Shown piece after piece: positions 36,389-45,922 of a stretch of DNA of 64,000 bases; the stretch's first letter is position 1; the number at the start of each line of letters is the position of its first letter. The notes beneath the pieces are model-generated. The model ran no database searches. It was not told where the DNA came from and was given only the letters and a program-made list of their open reading frames with translations. Origin of the DNA: Alcanivorax sp. (GTDB taxonomy: Bacteria > Pseudomonadota > Gammaproteobacteria > Pseudomonadales > Alcanivoracaceae); NCBI GenBank assembly GCA_022565695.1, contig JAIUME010000004.1, positions 213,132 through 277,131 of the forward strand, written 5' to 3'. Both the position numbers and the translations under genes were made by a program.

Positions 36389-37857
36389 CCGCCCTGGTGT
36401 GGTATCGCAACGACCTTCGCGCCCGCGACCATCAGGGCCTGAGCGCTGCCCTGGGCAGCGGGCAACCGGTGCGTGCCGTGTATCTGTTGAGCCCCGGCCA
36501 ATGGGACCGGCATCAGGTTGCGCCGATACGGCGCTGGTATGTGCTGTCCTCCCTGCGCGAGCTTGGCGAGACCCTGGGCAAGCTGGGCATACCGCTGGAT
36601 ATTGTGCCCTGCGAGACGTTTGACGAGGCGCCTGAGGTGCTGGCGACCTATTGCCGCAGTCATCAGATCAAGGCGTTGTATTGCACCCGTGAATACCCGC
36701 TCAACGAGCTGCGCCGCGACCGCGCTGTGGCCGACGCTTTGCGCCCGCTGGGCGTCACGTTGCAGGGGTATGACGACGCTGTGGTGGTGCCACCCCGGGC
36801 ACTGAAAACAGGGCAGGGTACGCCCTATACCGTATTTACGCCGTATCGCCGCCGCTGGGATGCGTGCCTTGCCGAGGCACCGCCGACCATGCCGGCGCCA
36901 CCGAAAAGACCCGCCGGCGCCGCGCCGGTGGCATTCGATGTCGGTGTGCTGGACAAACATGAACGGTTGCTGGATCTGCCCGACACCCTTACACGCTTGT
37001 GGCAGCCCGGCGAAAAAGCCGCCCGGCAGCAGTTGCAGCATTTTGTCAGCGACCGCCTTGGGCATTACCGCCGGGATCGGGATTTTCCGGCATTGCCGGG
37101 CACCAGTCTGCTGTCCACGGCATTGTCTGCCGGCACCATCAGCCCGCTCCGGTGTGTGGTACTGGCACGGGCCTCGCTGGCTGAAGGTGGCAAGACTGGG
37201 GCTGACAAAGAGGGTGCCCACAAGGAAGGCGTAAGCACCTGGCTGAGCGAAATCGCCTGGCGTGATTTCTACCGCCAGATCATGGCCAATTTCCCGCACC
37301 TGGCCTGGGGCGCGCCGTTCCGCCCGGAGACCGGTTTCGTGCAGTGGTCCCGCGATGAAGCGCTGTTCCAGGCCTGGTGTGAGGGCCGCACCGGCTATCC
37401 CCTTGTTGATGCGGCCATGCGACAGCTCAACAGCACCGGCTGGATGCATAACCGTTTGCGGATGGTCAGCGCCATGTTCCTGAGCAAGAACCTGTTTATC
37501 GACTGGCGCTGGGGGGAAAGCTACTTCATGCAGCAGTTGATGGACGGCGACTTTGCGGCCAACAACGGCGGCTGGCAATGGAGCGCCTCCACCGGCACCG
37601 ACGCGGCACCTTATTTCCGCGTGTTCAGCCCGGTGCGTCAGAGCGAACGCTTTGACCCGGATGGCACCTTTATCCGCAGCCAGGTTCCCGAGCTGCGTGA
37701 CCTGCCCGGCAAGCAGATTCATCAACCCTGGAAGTCGCCCCTGCTGGCTGCGGCATATCCCGCGCCGATAGTGCCCCTGGATGGCGTGCGCGAGCGTGTG
37801 ACGGCGGCGTTCAAGGCGGCAAAACAGATTCATGATGCCGCCGGGGCCTCCTCCTGA
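36385..37857 (+). CDS. phrB: Deoxyribodipyrimidine photo-lyase (class I CPD photolyase)
   Basis: A 490-residue light-driven DNA repair enzyme that splits cyclobutane pyrimidine dimers. The N-terminal antenna domain starts TALVWYRNDLRARDH; the C-terminal FAD domain has the diagnostic segments GRTGYPLVDAAMRQLNSTGW, HNRLRMVSAMFLSKNL and DFAANNGGWQWSASTGTDAAPYFR. The Asn and Trp residues around FAD are intact, so it is probably a functional CPD photolyase rather than a cryptochrome. It starts within the MerR stop (ATGA), which ties expression to that regulator. Confidence 0.95.
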   Translation: MTALVWYRNDLRARDHQGLSAALGSGQPVRAVYLLSPGQWDRHQVAPIRRWYVLSSLRELGETLGKLGIPLDIVPCETFDEAPEVLATYCRSHQIKALYCTREYPLNELRRDRAVADALRPLGVTLQGYDDAVVVPPRALKTGQGTPYTVFTPYRRRWDACLAEAPPTMPAPPKRPAGAAPVAFDVGVLDKHERLLDLPDTLTRLWQPGEKAARQQLQHFVSDRLGHYRRDRDFPALPGTSLLSTALSAGTISPLRCVVLARASLAEGGKTGADKEGAHKEGVSTWLSEIAWRDFYRQIMANFPHLAWGAPFRPETGFVQWSRDEALFQAWCEGRTGYPLVDAAMRQLNSTGWMHNRLRMVSAMFLSKNLFIDWRWGESYFMQQLMDGDFAANNGGWQWSASTGTDAAPYFRVFSPVRQSERFDPDGTFIRSQVPELRDLPGKQIHQPWKSPLLAAAYPAPIVPLDGVRERVTAAFKAAKQIHDAAGASS

Positions 37858-37890
37858 TGGCTGAAAGACAAATAAAGAGAGACGAATGAG

Positions 37891-39135
37891 ATGAAAAAAA
37901 TTGCCATCATCGGTGCCGGTATCAGCGGCCTTACAGCAGCGTATCTGCTGGGGCGTCGCCACGCTGTCACCTTGTTCGAAGCAGAGCCTCAGCTCGGTGG
38001 GCATACGCATACCGTGAGCGTGAAGCGCCCCCATGGCGATTACGACGTCGATGTCGGCTTTATTGTCTTCAATGATCGCACCTATCCCAATTTCAACAAG
38101 CTTATGGCGCAGATCGGTGTGGGCCGCCAGGACACGGAAATGGGCTTTGCCATCAGCTGCGAGCGCACCGGCCTGGAATACTGCGGCCGGAACACGGCGG
38201 GCGTGTTTGCCCAGCGGCGTAACCTGTTGTCGCTGCCGCACTGGCGCATGATTCGCGACATATTGCGCTTCAACCGCGAAGCACCGGCGCTGCTCGAACA
38301 TGACGACGGTGAAATGCCCCTGGGGGACTATCTGCGCCGCGAGGGCTACAGCGAACGTTTCATGAGCCATTACATCCTGCCCATGGGCGGCGCCATCTGG
38401 TCCTGCAGCGAGAAACACATGGCGGATTTTCCGGCGCGTTTCTTCATTCGCTTCTTCGACCACCATGGCCTGTTGAGCCTGAAAAACCGCCCCCAGTGGC
38501 ATGTGGTACCTGGTGGATCTTCCCGTTATCTGGACAAGCTGGTGCCGGCGATCAATGCGGACATTCGTGTCGCGACACCGGTGCAGGAAGTGCTGCGCGG
38601 CGACGACGGGGTGACGGTCGTCAGTGCGGCGGGACGCGAGCAATTTGATGAAGTGGTGTTTGCCTGCCACAGCGATCAGGCATTGGCGTTGCTGGGCGAT
38701 GCCGATGAACAGGAGCGGCGTCTGCTGGCCGATATCCCGTACCAGGACAATGATGTGGTGCTGCACACGGATACCCGACTTTTGCCGCGCAGCAAGCGGG
38801 TCTGGTCCAGCTGGAATGCCTTGCTGCCGAAGCAGCCCGGTGACCGCATCCAGGTCACCTACAACATGAATATCCTGCAGGGCATCGACGCACCGGAGAC
38901 ATTCTGCGTGACGCTCAATGCAACCGATCGTATCGATCCGGTAACGATTATCAGCCGCCACAGCTTTTCTCACCCTGTTTTCACCCCGGCAGGGATAGCC
39001 TCGCGGCAACAGATTGAAGCAGACAACGGGCGCAACAAGACCTGGTTCTGCGGCGCCTGGTGCAGGAACGGTTTTCACGAAGACGGTGTGGTCTCTGCAT
39101 TGAAGGTTGCCGAAGCATTCGGAGAGCAGTTGTGA
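37891..39135 (+). CDS. FAD-dependent amine-oxidase-like oxidoreductase
   Basis: A 414-residue flavoprotein. The N-terminal dinucleotide-binding motif is IAIIGAGISGLTAAYLLGRR; the second Gly-rich region is PQLGGHTHTV; the C-terminus has KTWFCGAWCRNGFHEDGVVSALKVAEA, an FAD-binding ATG-like motif with a Cys-rich GAWCRNG. The family is the NAD(P)/FAD-binding amine oxidases found with DUF1365 and CFA-type methyltransferase genes. It probably acts on lipids, perhaps fatty-acid desaturation or oxidation (inference). It is separated from phrB by 33 bases and its stop overlaps the DUF1365 start. Confidence 0.88.
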   Translation: MKKIAIIGAGISGLTAAYLLGRRHAVTLFEAEPQLGGHTHTVSVKRPHGDYDVDVGFIVFNDRTYPNFNKLMAQIGVGRQDTEMGFAISCERTGLEYCGRNTAGVFAQRRNLLSLPHWRMIRDILRFNREAPALLEHDDGEMPLGDYLRREGYSERFMSHYILPMGGAIWSCSEKHMADFPARFFIRFFDHHGLLSLKNRPQWHVVPGGSSRYLDKLVPAINADIRVATPVQEVLRGDDGVTVVSAAGREQFDEVVFACHSDQALALLGDADEQERRLLADIPYQDNDVVLHTDTRLLPRSKRVWSSWNALLPKQPGDRIQVTYNMNILQGIDAPETFCVTLNATDRIDPVTIISRHSFSHPVFTPAGIASRQQIEADNGRNKTWFCGAWCRNGFHEDGVVSALKVAEAFGEQL

Positions 39136-39896
39136 CCCTCCGCCACGGCATATACCAGGGCAAGGTCTGGCACGAGCGGAAGACGCCGGTGGTGCACCGC
39201 TTTACCTACCCGTTATGGCTGATGGCGGTGGATGTAGACGATGTGGACGGGCTGCTGGCGGGCCACTGGGCCTGGGGTCGCCGCTGGCGCCCTGTCGTGG
39301 TGCGTGACAGGGATTACCTCGGTACAGGCAGTGCGACCAGGGGTGCAGCGGATGCGTCGCTGGGGGCACGGGTAAGGGCCAAAGCCGCTGAGCTCGGTCT
39401 GGACTGGCACCGGGGCCGCATTCTGATGTTGGCGCAGCCGCGCATATTCGGCTGGTTGTTCAATCCGATCGTGCTGTATTGGCATTTTGTCGAGGATCAG
39501 CCAGACCAGGTCATTGCCGAAGTCAGCAATACCCCCTGGCATCAGACGCACTGGTACCCGCTGCGGCTTGTTGCCGGGCGTGAAGGCGGCTTCACGGTGG
39601 AGGATGACAAGGCCTTCCACGTGTCGCCTTTCATGGGCATGGACATGCAGTACCACTGGTTCCTGAAAATGAATGACGCCAGCATCACGGTACGTATCGA
39701 AAACTGGCAACAGGACGAAAAGATTTTCACGGCAGGTCTGACCCTGACAGGTCAGCCAGCCACAGCGAAAACGATGGGGCAGGTGATCCGTCGGTTTGGC
39801 TGGCAGAGTCTGCGCGTGAGCGCGGGCATATATGCCCAGGCCTTTCGGCTGTGGCGCAAGGGTGTACCGTTTCACGGCCATCCGGAAAAACAGTGA
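39132..39896 (+). CDS. DUF1365 protein
   Basis: A 254-residue protein starting with GTG at 39132 inside the preceding stop, with GGAGAG 5 bases upstream. It begins IYQGKVWHERKTPVVHRFTYPLWLM and contains LMLAQPRIFGWLFNPIVLYWHF, typical of DUF1365. The family is almost always next to the FAD oxidoreductase and a CFA-type methyltransferase, so it likely belongs to the same membrane-lipid modification system. Its reaction is unknown. No signal peptide; membrane association is possible. Confidence 0.88.
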   Translation: MTLRHGIYQGKVWHERKTPVVHRFTYPLWLMAVDVDDVDGLLAGHWAWGRRWRPVVVRDRDYLGTGSATRGAADASLGARVRAKAAELGLDWHRGRILMLAQPRIFGWLFNPIVLYWHFVEDQPDQVIAEVSNTPWHQTHWYPLRLVAGREGGFTVEDDKAFHVSPFMGMDMQYHWFLKMNDASITVRIENWQQDEKIFTAGLTLTGQPATAKTMGQVIRRFGWQSLRVSAGIYAQAFRLWRKGVPFHGHPEKQ

Positions 39897-39912
39897 TCGA
39901 GCGGAGATAGAG

Positions 39913-41190
39913 ATGGGCATGCTTAAACTTCAGGACACAGGCTCGTTGCCGGATACCGGCGTGCTTGACCGCATTGCGCGGCGATTTGTGCTGAAGACGC
40001 TGGGGCGTTTCCCCGTCGGGCGTCTGTCCATCACCGAGCCGGACGGCAACACGGTGGTGCTGGGCGATGGTGAGCCTGCTGCCAGTATCGACATTCTCGA
40101 CTGGCGAACCTATCGCATGCTGTTTACCGGCGGTTCCCTGGGCGCGGGGGAGTCTTATATGGAAGGCCTGTGGCGCAGTGACAACCTGTCGCTGGTGGTG
40201 CAGTTCTTCGCCGCCAATATCGAGCCGATGCAGGATCTGGAGAATGGCGCTGCACGCCTTGCGCGGCCCATTATCCGCTTGCTGCACAACATGAACCGCA
40301 ACTCCATCACTGGCTCCCGGCGCAATATCTCTGCCCACTATGACCTGGGTAACGATTTCTTCCGCCTGTTTCTCGACGAAACGATGATGTATTCCAGCGC
40401 CATTTACGCCAGCCAGGAAATGACGCTCGACGAAGCAGCCGTGCACAAGCTCGACGTGATCTGCAAGAAGCTGCAGCTCGGCCCGGAAAACCATCTGCTG
40501 GAAATTGGCACCGGCTGGGGCGGTCTGGCGGTGCATGCGGCCCGTCACTATGGCTGCCGTGTCACCACCACCACCATCTCCCGCGAGCAGCACGCGTTTG
40601 CCTGCCAGCGTGTCAGCGAGGAGGGGCTGGAAGACCGCATCACCGTGCTGGATCAGGACTATCGGCTGCTGGAAGGCAAGTACGACCGGATCGTGTCCGT
40701 GGAGATGATCGAGGCGGTGGGGCATCAATACCTGAACAACTATTTCGGCAAGCTGGATGAACTGCTCACCGACGATGGCCTGATCCTGTTGCAGGCGATC
40801 ACCATTCCTGACCAGCGTTATCACTACGCCATCAAACACGTGGATTTCATCAAGCGCTACATCTTCCCCGGTGGCTTCCTGCCCTCCCTGCGGGTGATGT
40901 TCGACAAGTTCTCCCGCAATACGCGTATTACCCCGGTGGATGTCCACGATATTGGCCTGGATTACGCCCGCACCCTGGCTGACTGGCGCGAGCGCTTCAG
41001 CGCTGCCAGCCAGCAGGTGTCCGCCATGGGCTTCGACATGCGGTTCCAGCGTATGTGGGAGTACTACCTCTGCTACTGCGAAGGCGCGTTCCGCGAGCGA
41101 GCGATCAGCACCGTGCAGATGTTGGGGGCGGGGCACGGCTTCCGTCCTTCTGCGCTGTCAGGGGGCAAGATACCCCGCGTTGGCGACTGA
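39913..41190 (+). CDS. Cyclopropane-fatty-acyl-phospholipid synthase-family methyltransferase
   Basis: A 425-residue SAM-dependent lipid methyltransferase. The N-terminal lipid-binding part is followed by the catalytic domain: SAHYDLGNDFFRLFLDETMMYSSAIY, the SAM loop LLEIGTGWGGLAVHAARHYG, and VSVEMIEAVGHQYLNNYF with the conserved Glu. It modifies double bonds in membrane phospholipids; either a cyclopropane or, with the neighbouring FAD protein, a methylated or furan-type fatty acid is possible. The start at 39913 follows GGAGATAG. Last gene of the operon. Confidence 0.9.
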   Translation: MGMLKLQDTGSLPDTGVLDRIARRFVLKTLGRFPVGRLSITEPDGNTVVLGDGEPAASIDILDWRTYRMLFTGGSLGAGESYMEGLWRSDNLSLVVQFFAANIEPMQDLENGAARLARPIIRLLHNMNRNSITGSRRNISAHYDLGNDFFRLFLDETMMYSSAIYASQEMTLDEAAVHKLDVICKKLQLGPENHLLEIGTGWGGLAVHAARHYGCRVTTTTISREQHAFACQRVSEEGLEDRITVLDQDYRLLEGKYDRIVSVEMIEAVGHQYLNNYFGKLDELLTDDGLILLQAITIPDQRYHYAIKHVDFIKRYIFPGGFLPSLRVMFDKFSRNTRITPVDVHDIGLDYARTLADWRERFSAASQQVSAMGFDMRFQRMWEYYLCYCEGAFRERAISTVQMLGAGHGFRPSALSGGKIPRVGD

Positions 41191-41201
41191 CACCTGAACT
41201 G

Positions 41202-41229
41202 CCCCCTTGCCGCTGGCAGGGGGTACCTT
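41202..41229 (+). terminator. Possible terminator of the photolyase operon
   Basis: Imperfect stem CCCCCTTGCC/GGCAGGGGG with one bulged base, 12 bases past the methyltransferase stop. The T tract is weak (TACCTTC), so confidence is low. Confidence 0.35.
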
Positions 41230-41360
41230 CACCTGTGTTATCATGAAGATTCCGAGGTGCCCATAAAGCACCGCCCACAGCGGAACGTGGCGCCCGGTGG
41301 GCAAGGTATTGCCGGGTGCCCTGCGTCAACTTGTCTGGAAGGGAAGCACACTTCCCCGAT

Positions 41361-42419
41361 ATGCCCATGACTGCACAGGCCATAGAACTGGTTCGTGAGC
41401 ACCTTGACCGTATTCACCCGGCCGCAGAGCTTGATGATGCCCAGCGGAATAACTTTCGCGAGCGTATCAAGGCATTGTTGCAGAAACGTGATGCGGTGCT
41501 GGTCGCCCACTACTACACCGACCCGGAAATACAGGCTCTCGCCGAAGAGACCGGCGGCTGTGTTGCCGACTCCCTGGAGATGGCGCGGTTCGGCAAAGAG
41601 CACCCGGCATCGACGCTGATCGTGGCCGGTGTGCGTTTCATGGGCGAAACCGCCAAGATTCTCAGCCCCGAAAAGCGGGTCTTCATGCCCTCCCTGGAAG
41701 CGACCTGCTCGCTGGATCTGGGTTGCCCGGAAAAGGCCTTTGCGGAGTTCTGCGATGCCCATCCGGATCGCACCGTGGTGGTCTATGCCAATACCTCTGC
41801 CGCCGTGAAGGCGAGGGCGGACTGGGTGGTGACGTCCAGTATCGCCGTCGAGCTGATTGAGCATCTTGACCGGCAGGGCGAGAAGATCATCTGGGCGCCG
41901 GACAAGCATCTCGGCGACTACGTGACCCGCCAGACGGGCGCAGACGTGCTCTGCTGGGACAGTGCCTGCATCGTGCACGAGGAATTCAAGGCCCGTGGCG
42001 TGCTGGACCTGCGCGAGGCCTATCCGGATGCGGCGGTGCTGGTACACCCGGAATCACCGCAGTCCGTGGTCGAGATCGCGGATGTGGTGGGCTCTACCTC
42101 GCAACTGATCAGGGCAGCGGTGGAGCTGCCGAACCAGACGCTGATCGTGGCCACGGATCGCGGCATTTTCTACAAGATGCAGCAGCTTGCGCCGGGCAAG
42201 ACGTTCATTGAAGCACCGACGGCGGGCAGTGGCGCGACATGCCGCAGTTGTGCCCATTGTCCGTGGATGGCGATGAACGGGCTGGAAAACATGTGCCGGG
42301 TGCTGGAAGACGAGCAGGGCGCTGGCCAGGAAATCTTTGTTGACCCGGAGATTGCCCGCAAGGCCATGGTGCCGCTGGATCGCATGCTGGCATTCGGTGC
42401 CTCGATCGCGCCGCGCTGA
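41361..42419 (+). CDS. nadA: Quinolinate synthase NadA
   Basis: A 352-residue 4Fe-4S enzyme that condenses iminoaspartate with dihydroxyacetone phosphate to quinolinate for NAD synthesis. It starts near [15 protein letters not shown]; key segments include [43 protein letters not shown] and [11 protein letters not shown]. The cluster-ligand cysteines lie in SLDLGCP, a middle Cys and the C-terminal [10 protein letters not shown]. The start at 41361 is an ATG; an in-frame ATG 6 bases later is also possible. A strong bidirectional terminator follows. Confidence 0.96.
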   Translation: MPMTAQAIELVREHLDRIHPAAELDDAQRNNFRERIKALLQKRDAVLVAHYYTDPEIQALAEETGGCVADSLEMARFGKEHPASTLIVAGVRFMGETAKILSPEKRVFMPSLEATCSLDLGCPEKAFAEFCDAHPDRTVVVYANTSAAVKARADWVVTSSIAVELIEHLDRQGEKIIWAPDKHLGDYVTRQTGADVLCWDSACIVHEEFKARGVLDLREAYPDAAVLVHPESPQSVVEIADVVGSTSQLIRAAVELPNQTLIVATDRGIFYKMQQLAPGKTFIEAPTAGSGATCRSCAHCPWMAMNGLENMCRVLEDEQGAGQEIFVDPEIARKAMVPLDRMLAFGASIAPR

Positions 42420-42435
42420 GCCGCGCGACAGACCA

Positions 42436-42466
42436 AAAAAAGCCCCCGTTTCCGGGGGCTTTTTTG
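42436..42466. terminator. Bidirectional terminator between nadA and the RhlE-type helicase
   Basis: AAAAAA, then stem AGCCCCCG/CGGGGGCT with loop TTTC, then TTTTTT. The A and T tracts on both sides serve both convergent genes. Confidence 0.93.
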
Positions 42467-42487
42467 TGCGTTAACAAACTGAAGAAC

Positions 42488-43858
42488 TCAGTTGGTTGCT
42501 GCAGTACGGCGTCGGCGCTGGCTGTTGCCCGGGCGGGCGCCAGTGGTGTTGCCGGATGCAGGACGGCCGCTGCCGCCGCCGGGGCGACGCTGACCGTCAC
42601 CGCGCGGTGCACCGGCAGACTGACCACTGCGCTGACCGCCACGATTGGCGCTGTTGCCACCGCCTGAGCGACCGCCGCCACCCTGGCGCTGGCGACCGTT
42701 CTGGATCGGCTCGGGCTTGATACGCGGATCGGGTTCGAAGCCAGGCAGGATTTCCTCTTCCAGCTTGCGGCCGATGAGCTTCTCGATGCCGGACAGCAGT
42801 CGGTTCTCGTCGACGCAGACCAGGGAGATCGCCTCGCCAACGGAGCCGGCACGGCCGGTACGGCCGATGCGGTGTACATAGTCCTCGGCCACGTTGGGCA
42901 GCTCGAAGTTGACCACATGGGGCAACTCGCTGATGTCGATGCCGCGCGCAGCGATATCCGTGGCGACCAGCACTTGCAGCTGACCTGCCTTGAATTCACT
43001 CAGGGCGCGGGTACGGGCTGACTGGCTCTTGTTGCCATGGATCGCCATCGCCGTGATGTCCTGCTTGGACAGCTGTTCTGCCAGACGGTTGGCCAGATGC
43101 TTGGTCCGTGTAAAAACCAATACCTGATACCAGTTGTGGCGAATGATCAACTCGGCCAGCAGCTCACGTTTGCGCTCCCGGTCGACACGGTAGACTTTCT
43201 GGGAGACCGTTTCGGCGGTGGCGTTGCGGCGTGCCACTTCAATCAACGCCGGCTTGTTCAGCAGGCCGTCAGCCAGTGTCTTGATCTCCTCGGAGAAGGT
43301 CGCAGAGAACAGCAGGTTCTGACGGCCGCCCGGCAGGAGTTTCAGGACCCGGCGAATGTCATGGATGAAACCCATGTCGAGCATGCGGTCGGCTTCATCC
43401 AGCACCAGAATTTCGACACCGGAAAGATCCACTGTGCCCTGGCGGGCGTGGTCCAGCAGGCGGCCGGGGCAGGCCACCAGGATATCAATGCGTTTTTTCA
43501 GGCGATCCACCTGCGGCTGCATGCCGACGCCGCCGAACATCACCATGGAGTTGATATCCAGGTGGCGGCTGTAGGTGCGTACGGACTCTTCCACCTGAGC
43601 AGCAAGCTCGCGGGTGGGCGCCAGAATCAGCGTGCGGATCTTGCCGGGTTTACGGGCCGGCTGGGTGGTCAGGCGTTGCAGGATCGGCAGGGTAAAGCCT
43701 GCGGTCTTGCCCGTGCCGGTCTGGGCACCGGCGAGCAGATCGCCACCTTCCAGCACGGCAGGAATGGCCTGGCGCTGGATCGGGGTAGGAATGTCATAGC
43801 CTTGCTCACGCACGGCACGCAGGATGGCATCAGAGAGGCCAAGTTCAGAAAAAGACAT
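42488..43858 (-). CDS. rhlE: DEAD-box RNA helicase, RhlE type
   Basis: A 456-residue ATP-dependent RNA helicase. It starts [21 protein letters not shown], with the Q motif then motif I ([11 protein letters not shown]), Ia (PTRELAAQ), II (DEAD), III (SAT), V ([10 protein letters not shown]) and VI ([10 protein letters not shown]). After residue 370 comes a long Gly/Arg/Ser/Gln-rich basic tail ([15 protein letters not shown]) typical of RhlE-like proteins. The start at 43858 is chosen because the Q-motif N-terminus begins there; the longer frame adds an unlikely basic leader. Confidence 0.93.
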   Translation of the reverse strand: MSFSELGLSDAILRAVREQGYDIPTPIQRQAIPAVLEGGDLLAGAQTGTGKTAGFTLPILQRLTTQPARKPGKIRTLILAPTRELAAQVEESVRTYSRHLDINSMVMFGGVGMQPQVDRLKKRIDILVACPGRLLDHARQGTVDLSGVEILVLDEADRMLDMGFIHDIRRVLKLLPGGRQNLLFSATFSEEIKTLADGLLNKPALIEVARRNATAETVSQKVYRVDRERKRELLAELIIRHNWYQVLVFTRTKHLANRLAEQLSKQDITAMAIHGNKSQSARTRALSEFKAGQLQVLVATDIAARGIDISELPHVVNFELPNVAEDYVHRIGRTGRAGSVGEAISLVCVDENRLLSGIEKLIGRKLEEEILPGFEPDPRIKPEPIQNGRQRQGGGGRSGGGNSANRGGQRSGQSAGAPRGDGQRRPGGGSGRPASGNTTGARPGNSQRRRRTAATN

Positions 43859-44037
43859 GTTGCTCCGGGAAAATATTGAGCGCCTGTCGCTGCGTTGAGG
43901 ACCAGTCACAGGCGTGGAAAAATAGGGGTGTCGCAGAAGGCGGGGTGTCGCTGACTGGTCGCGACGTCGAGCATGGTACAGTGATTCGCGCTGCGCCACC
44001 AGCTAAACCGCTCTGGCAGCAAAAACCGCTCTGGTCC

Positions 44038-45486
44038 TCAGAAGCGTTCGTTGGCGAGCCGTTCCATGTCCTGCAGCCGTGCCCGCACCTGGCTGTGCAT
44101 GGCAAAGCGCTCACGGCTCTGGTTCAGGGCAAAGCGCATCTGCTCCAGGCCGCGATCTTCCTGGCCGATGGCGAACAGATATTCGCCGCGGGCCTGGTGC
44201 GCGCGCGCGCGGTCGCCTTCCTTGCCCCAGGCATCCGCCAGCATGTTCCATAACTGGGGGTCCTGTCGTTTAAGCAACATGCGATCTATCAGGGTGCGGG
44301 CTTCTGCATACTCCCCCTGCGCAATCAGGTTACGTGCCAGCATCACGGATGTGGCGTAGTTGCCGGGCATCAGGTCCAGCACTTCACGCAGTATCGTGAT
44401 GGCTTTCTCATGATCGCCACGTTGTTCGGCGACTTCTGCCAGCGCCAGGCGATACCAGAACTGATTGGGGTCGTGCTCCATCAGCTGTTTGAGCGTGGAT
44501 TCGGCCAGGTCATACTGCCGGGCGCGCATGGCGCTCATGACCAGACCAAAGCCTGCGGCCTGCTGGGCGATGCTGCGACCCCCTTCATAGCGTCCGCGAA
44601 AATGCGCCAGCGCCTGTTGCGGGTCGCTGATGAAGGCCGCTTGTGTGCGGGCGCGAATCAGGTCGAATTCCGGCGTGCTGCGCATCGGTGGGCGGCTCAG
44701 GCTTTCTGCCCGGTTGCGGCTGTCAGCGATCCGCGTTTCGGTGACCGGGTGGGTGAGCACGAATTCCGGGGGGGAGCCGGCATACTGCCGACTGCGGGCC
44801 ATGCGCTCGAAGAAGCGCGGCATGGCGTGGGGGTCCATGCCTGCATTGACCAGTGTCTGCATGCCGACGCGATCCGCTTCACGCTCGTGATGTCGGGAGT
44901 AGGCCAGTTGGGACTGAATCGCGGCAGCCTGGCTGGTGGCGATGCCGGCCATCCCGGCCTGGGCATCACCGGCGATGGCCACCGCCAGGCTGGCGAGCAT
45001 GGCGGCCAGCATGGCCTGGTTCATACGTCGGCTGTCGGCATAACGGCGGGTGAAGTGGCGCTGGCTGACGTGGGCGATTTCGTGGGCGATGACGGCAGCC
45101 ACTTCATCTTCACTTTCGGCATTGAGGAATAGACCGGCATTCAGGCCGATCACGCCGCCGGGCACGGCGAACGCGTTTATTTCACGATTGTTGACCACCA
45201 CAATGGCCAGGTCAGGCTCTGACAGATCACTGTGGGAGGCGAGTCGATAGACCAGGTGCTCCACATAGTCCTGCACCAGTGGGTCCTGGAGAATGGGCGC
45301 CTGGCTGCGCAGTCCGCGCAGCCAGGCGCGGCCCAGGCGATTTTCCTGTTCCGGGGTCAGGATATTGCCGGTAGGATCGCCCAGATCCGGCAGATTGTGC
45401 GGGCTGGCGGATGCGCCGGCCGCAGTGAGGATGGCCAGCAGTATCAGCGGCAGCAGTGAGGCGTAAAAACGCCGTAACTGTGTCAA
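44038..45486 (-). CDS. bepA: BepA-like periplasmic M48 metalloprotease with TPR domain
   Basis: A 482-residue secreted protein. The signal peptide (MTQLRRFYASLLPLILLAILTAAGASA) is followed by an M48 protease domain with HEIAH (His135, Glu136, His139 from this start) and the third-ligand region SRHHEREADRVG, then a C-terminal TPR region (about residues 290-480). This matches BepA/YfgC, which degrades stalled LptD and assists outer-membrane protein assembly. The TTG at 45486 is preferred because AGGAG lies 6 bases upstream; an ATG at 45525 lacks a ribosome-binding site. Confidence 0.9.
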   Translation of the reverse strand: MTQLRRFYASLLPLILLAILTAAGASASPHNLPDLGDPTGNILTPEQENRLGRAWLRGLRSQAPILQDPLVQDYVEHLVYRLASHSDLSEPDLAIVVVNNREINAFAVPGGVIGLNAGLFLNAESEDEVAAVIAHEIAHVSQRHFTRRYADSRRMNQAMLAAMLASLAVAIAGDAQAGMAGIATSQAAAIQSQLAYSRHHEREADRVGMQTLVNAGMDPHAMPRFFERMARSRQYAGSPPEFVLTHPVTETRIADSRNRAESLSRPPMRSTPEFDLIRARTQAAFISDPQQALAHFRGRYEGGRSIAQQAAGFGLVMSAMRARQYDLAESTLKQLMEHDPNQFWYRLALAEVAEQRGDHEKAITILREVLDLMPGNYATSVMLARNLIAQGEYAEARTLIDRMLLKRQDPQLWNMLADAWGKEGDRARAHQARGEYLFAIGQEDRGLEQMRFALNQSRERFAMHSQVRARLQDMERLANERF

Positions 45487-45583
45487 AGTGATCTCCTGTT
45501 CGTGACATCCATCAGTACTATCCATGAGTATAATGTACCTGCGCCTCGGCGTATCTCTGTGAATCGACCCGAAAGGCGGTACC

Positions 45584-45922
45584 GTGACAAGTAGCCCTCA
45601 CATGACAGGTAATGGCCCCGGGGGTTCGGGGCTTCTGCAGACGCTCCCCGGGTCTGACAGCCAGCTGGACGCCCGGCATCTGCGCTGTCCGATGCCCTTG
45701 CTCAAGACACGCCAGGCGCTGCGTGCCCTGGCGCCGGGTCAGACATTGCTGGTTCGCGCCACGGATGTCGGGGCGCGCCGGGACATCCCCGCTTATCTGA
45801 GACAGTCCGGACATGAACTGGTTCGCAGTTCTGATCCGGCCACCGAAACTGATGACGAAATCTGGTTCCTGATCCGAGTCGTTGATAACGATGCCGAGAC
45901 AGATGCTGAGGGAGACAACTAG
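45584..45922 (+). CDS. TusA-family sulfurtransferase-like protein
   Basis: A 112-residue protein with a TusA/SirA domain: LDARHLRCPMPLLKTRQALRALAPGQTLLVRATD, in which Cys35 of the CPxP motif is the sulfur-carrying residue. Its N-terminus is a longer, Gly/Ser-rich leader than usual. The GTG at 45584 is used; an ATG at 45602 is also possible. It abuts the AI-2E-type permease gene with no gap. In P. aeruginosa a similar tusA-like gene lies beside the bepA-like protease gene (from memory). Confidence 0.85.
   Translation: MTSSPHMTGNGPGGSGLLQTLPGSDSQLDARHLRCPMPLLKTRQALRALAPGQTLLVRATDVGARRDIPAYLRQSGHELVRSSDPATETDDEIWFLIRVVDNDAETDAEGDN

Noticed and set aside
36193..39078. A 961-residue open frame on the minus strand across the MerR, photolyase and FAD genes
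   Set aside because: It spans several well-identified plus-strand genes and has no recognisable domain; it is an antisense shadow.
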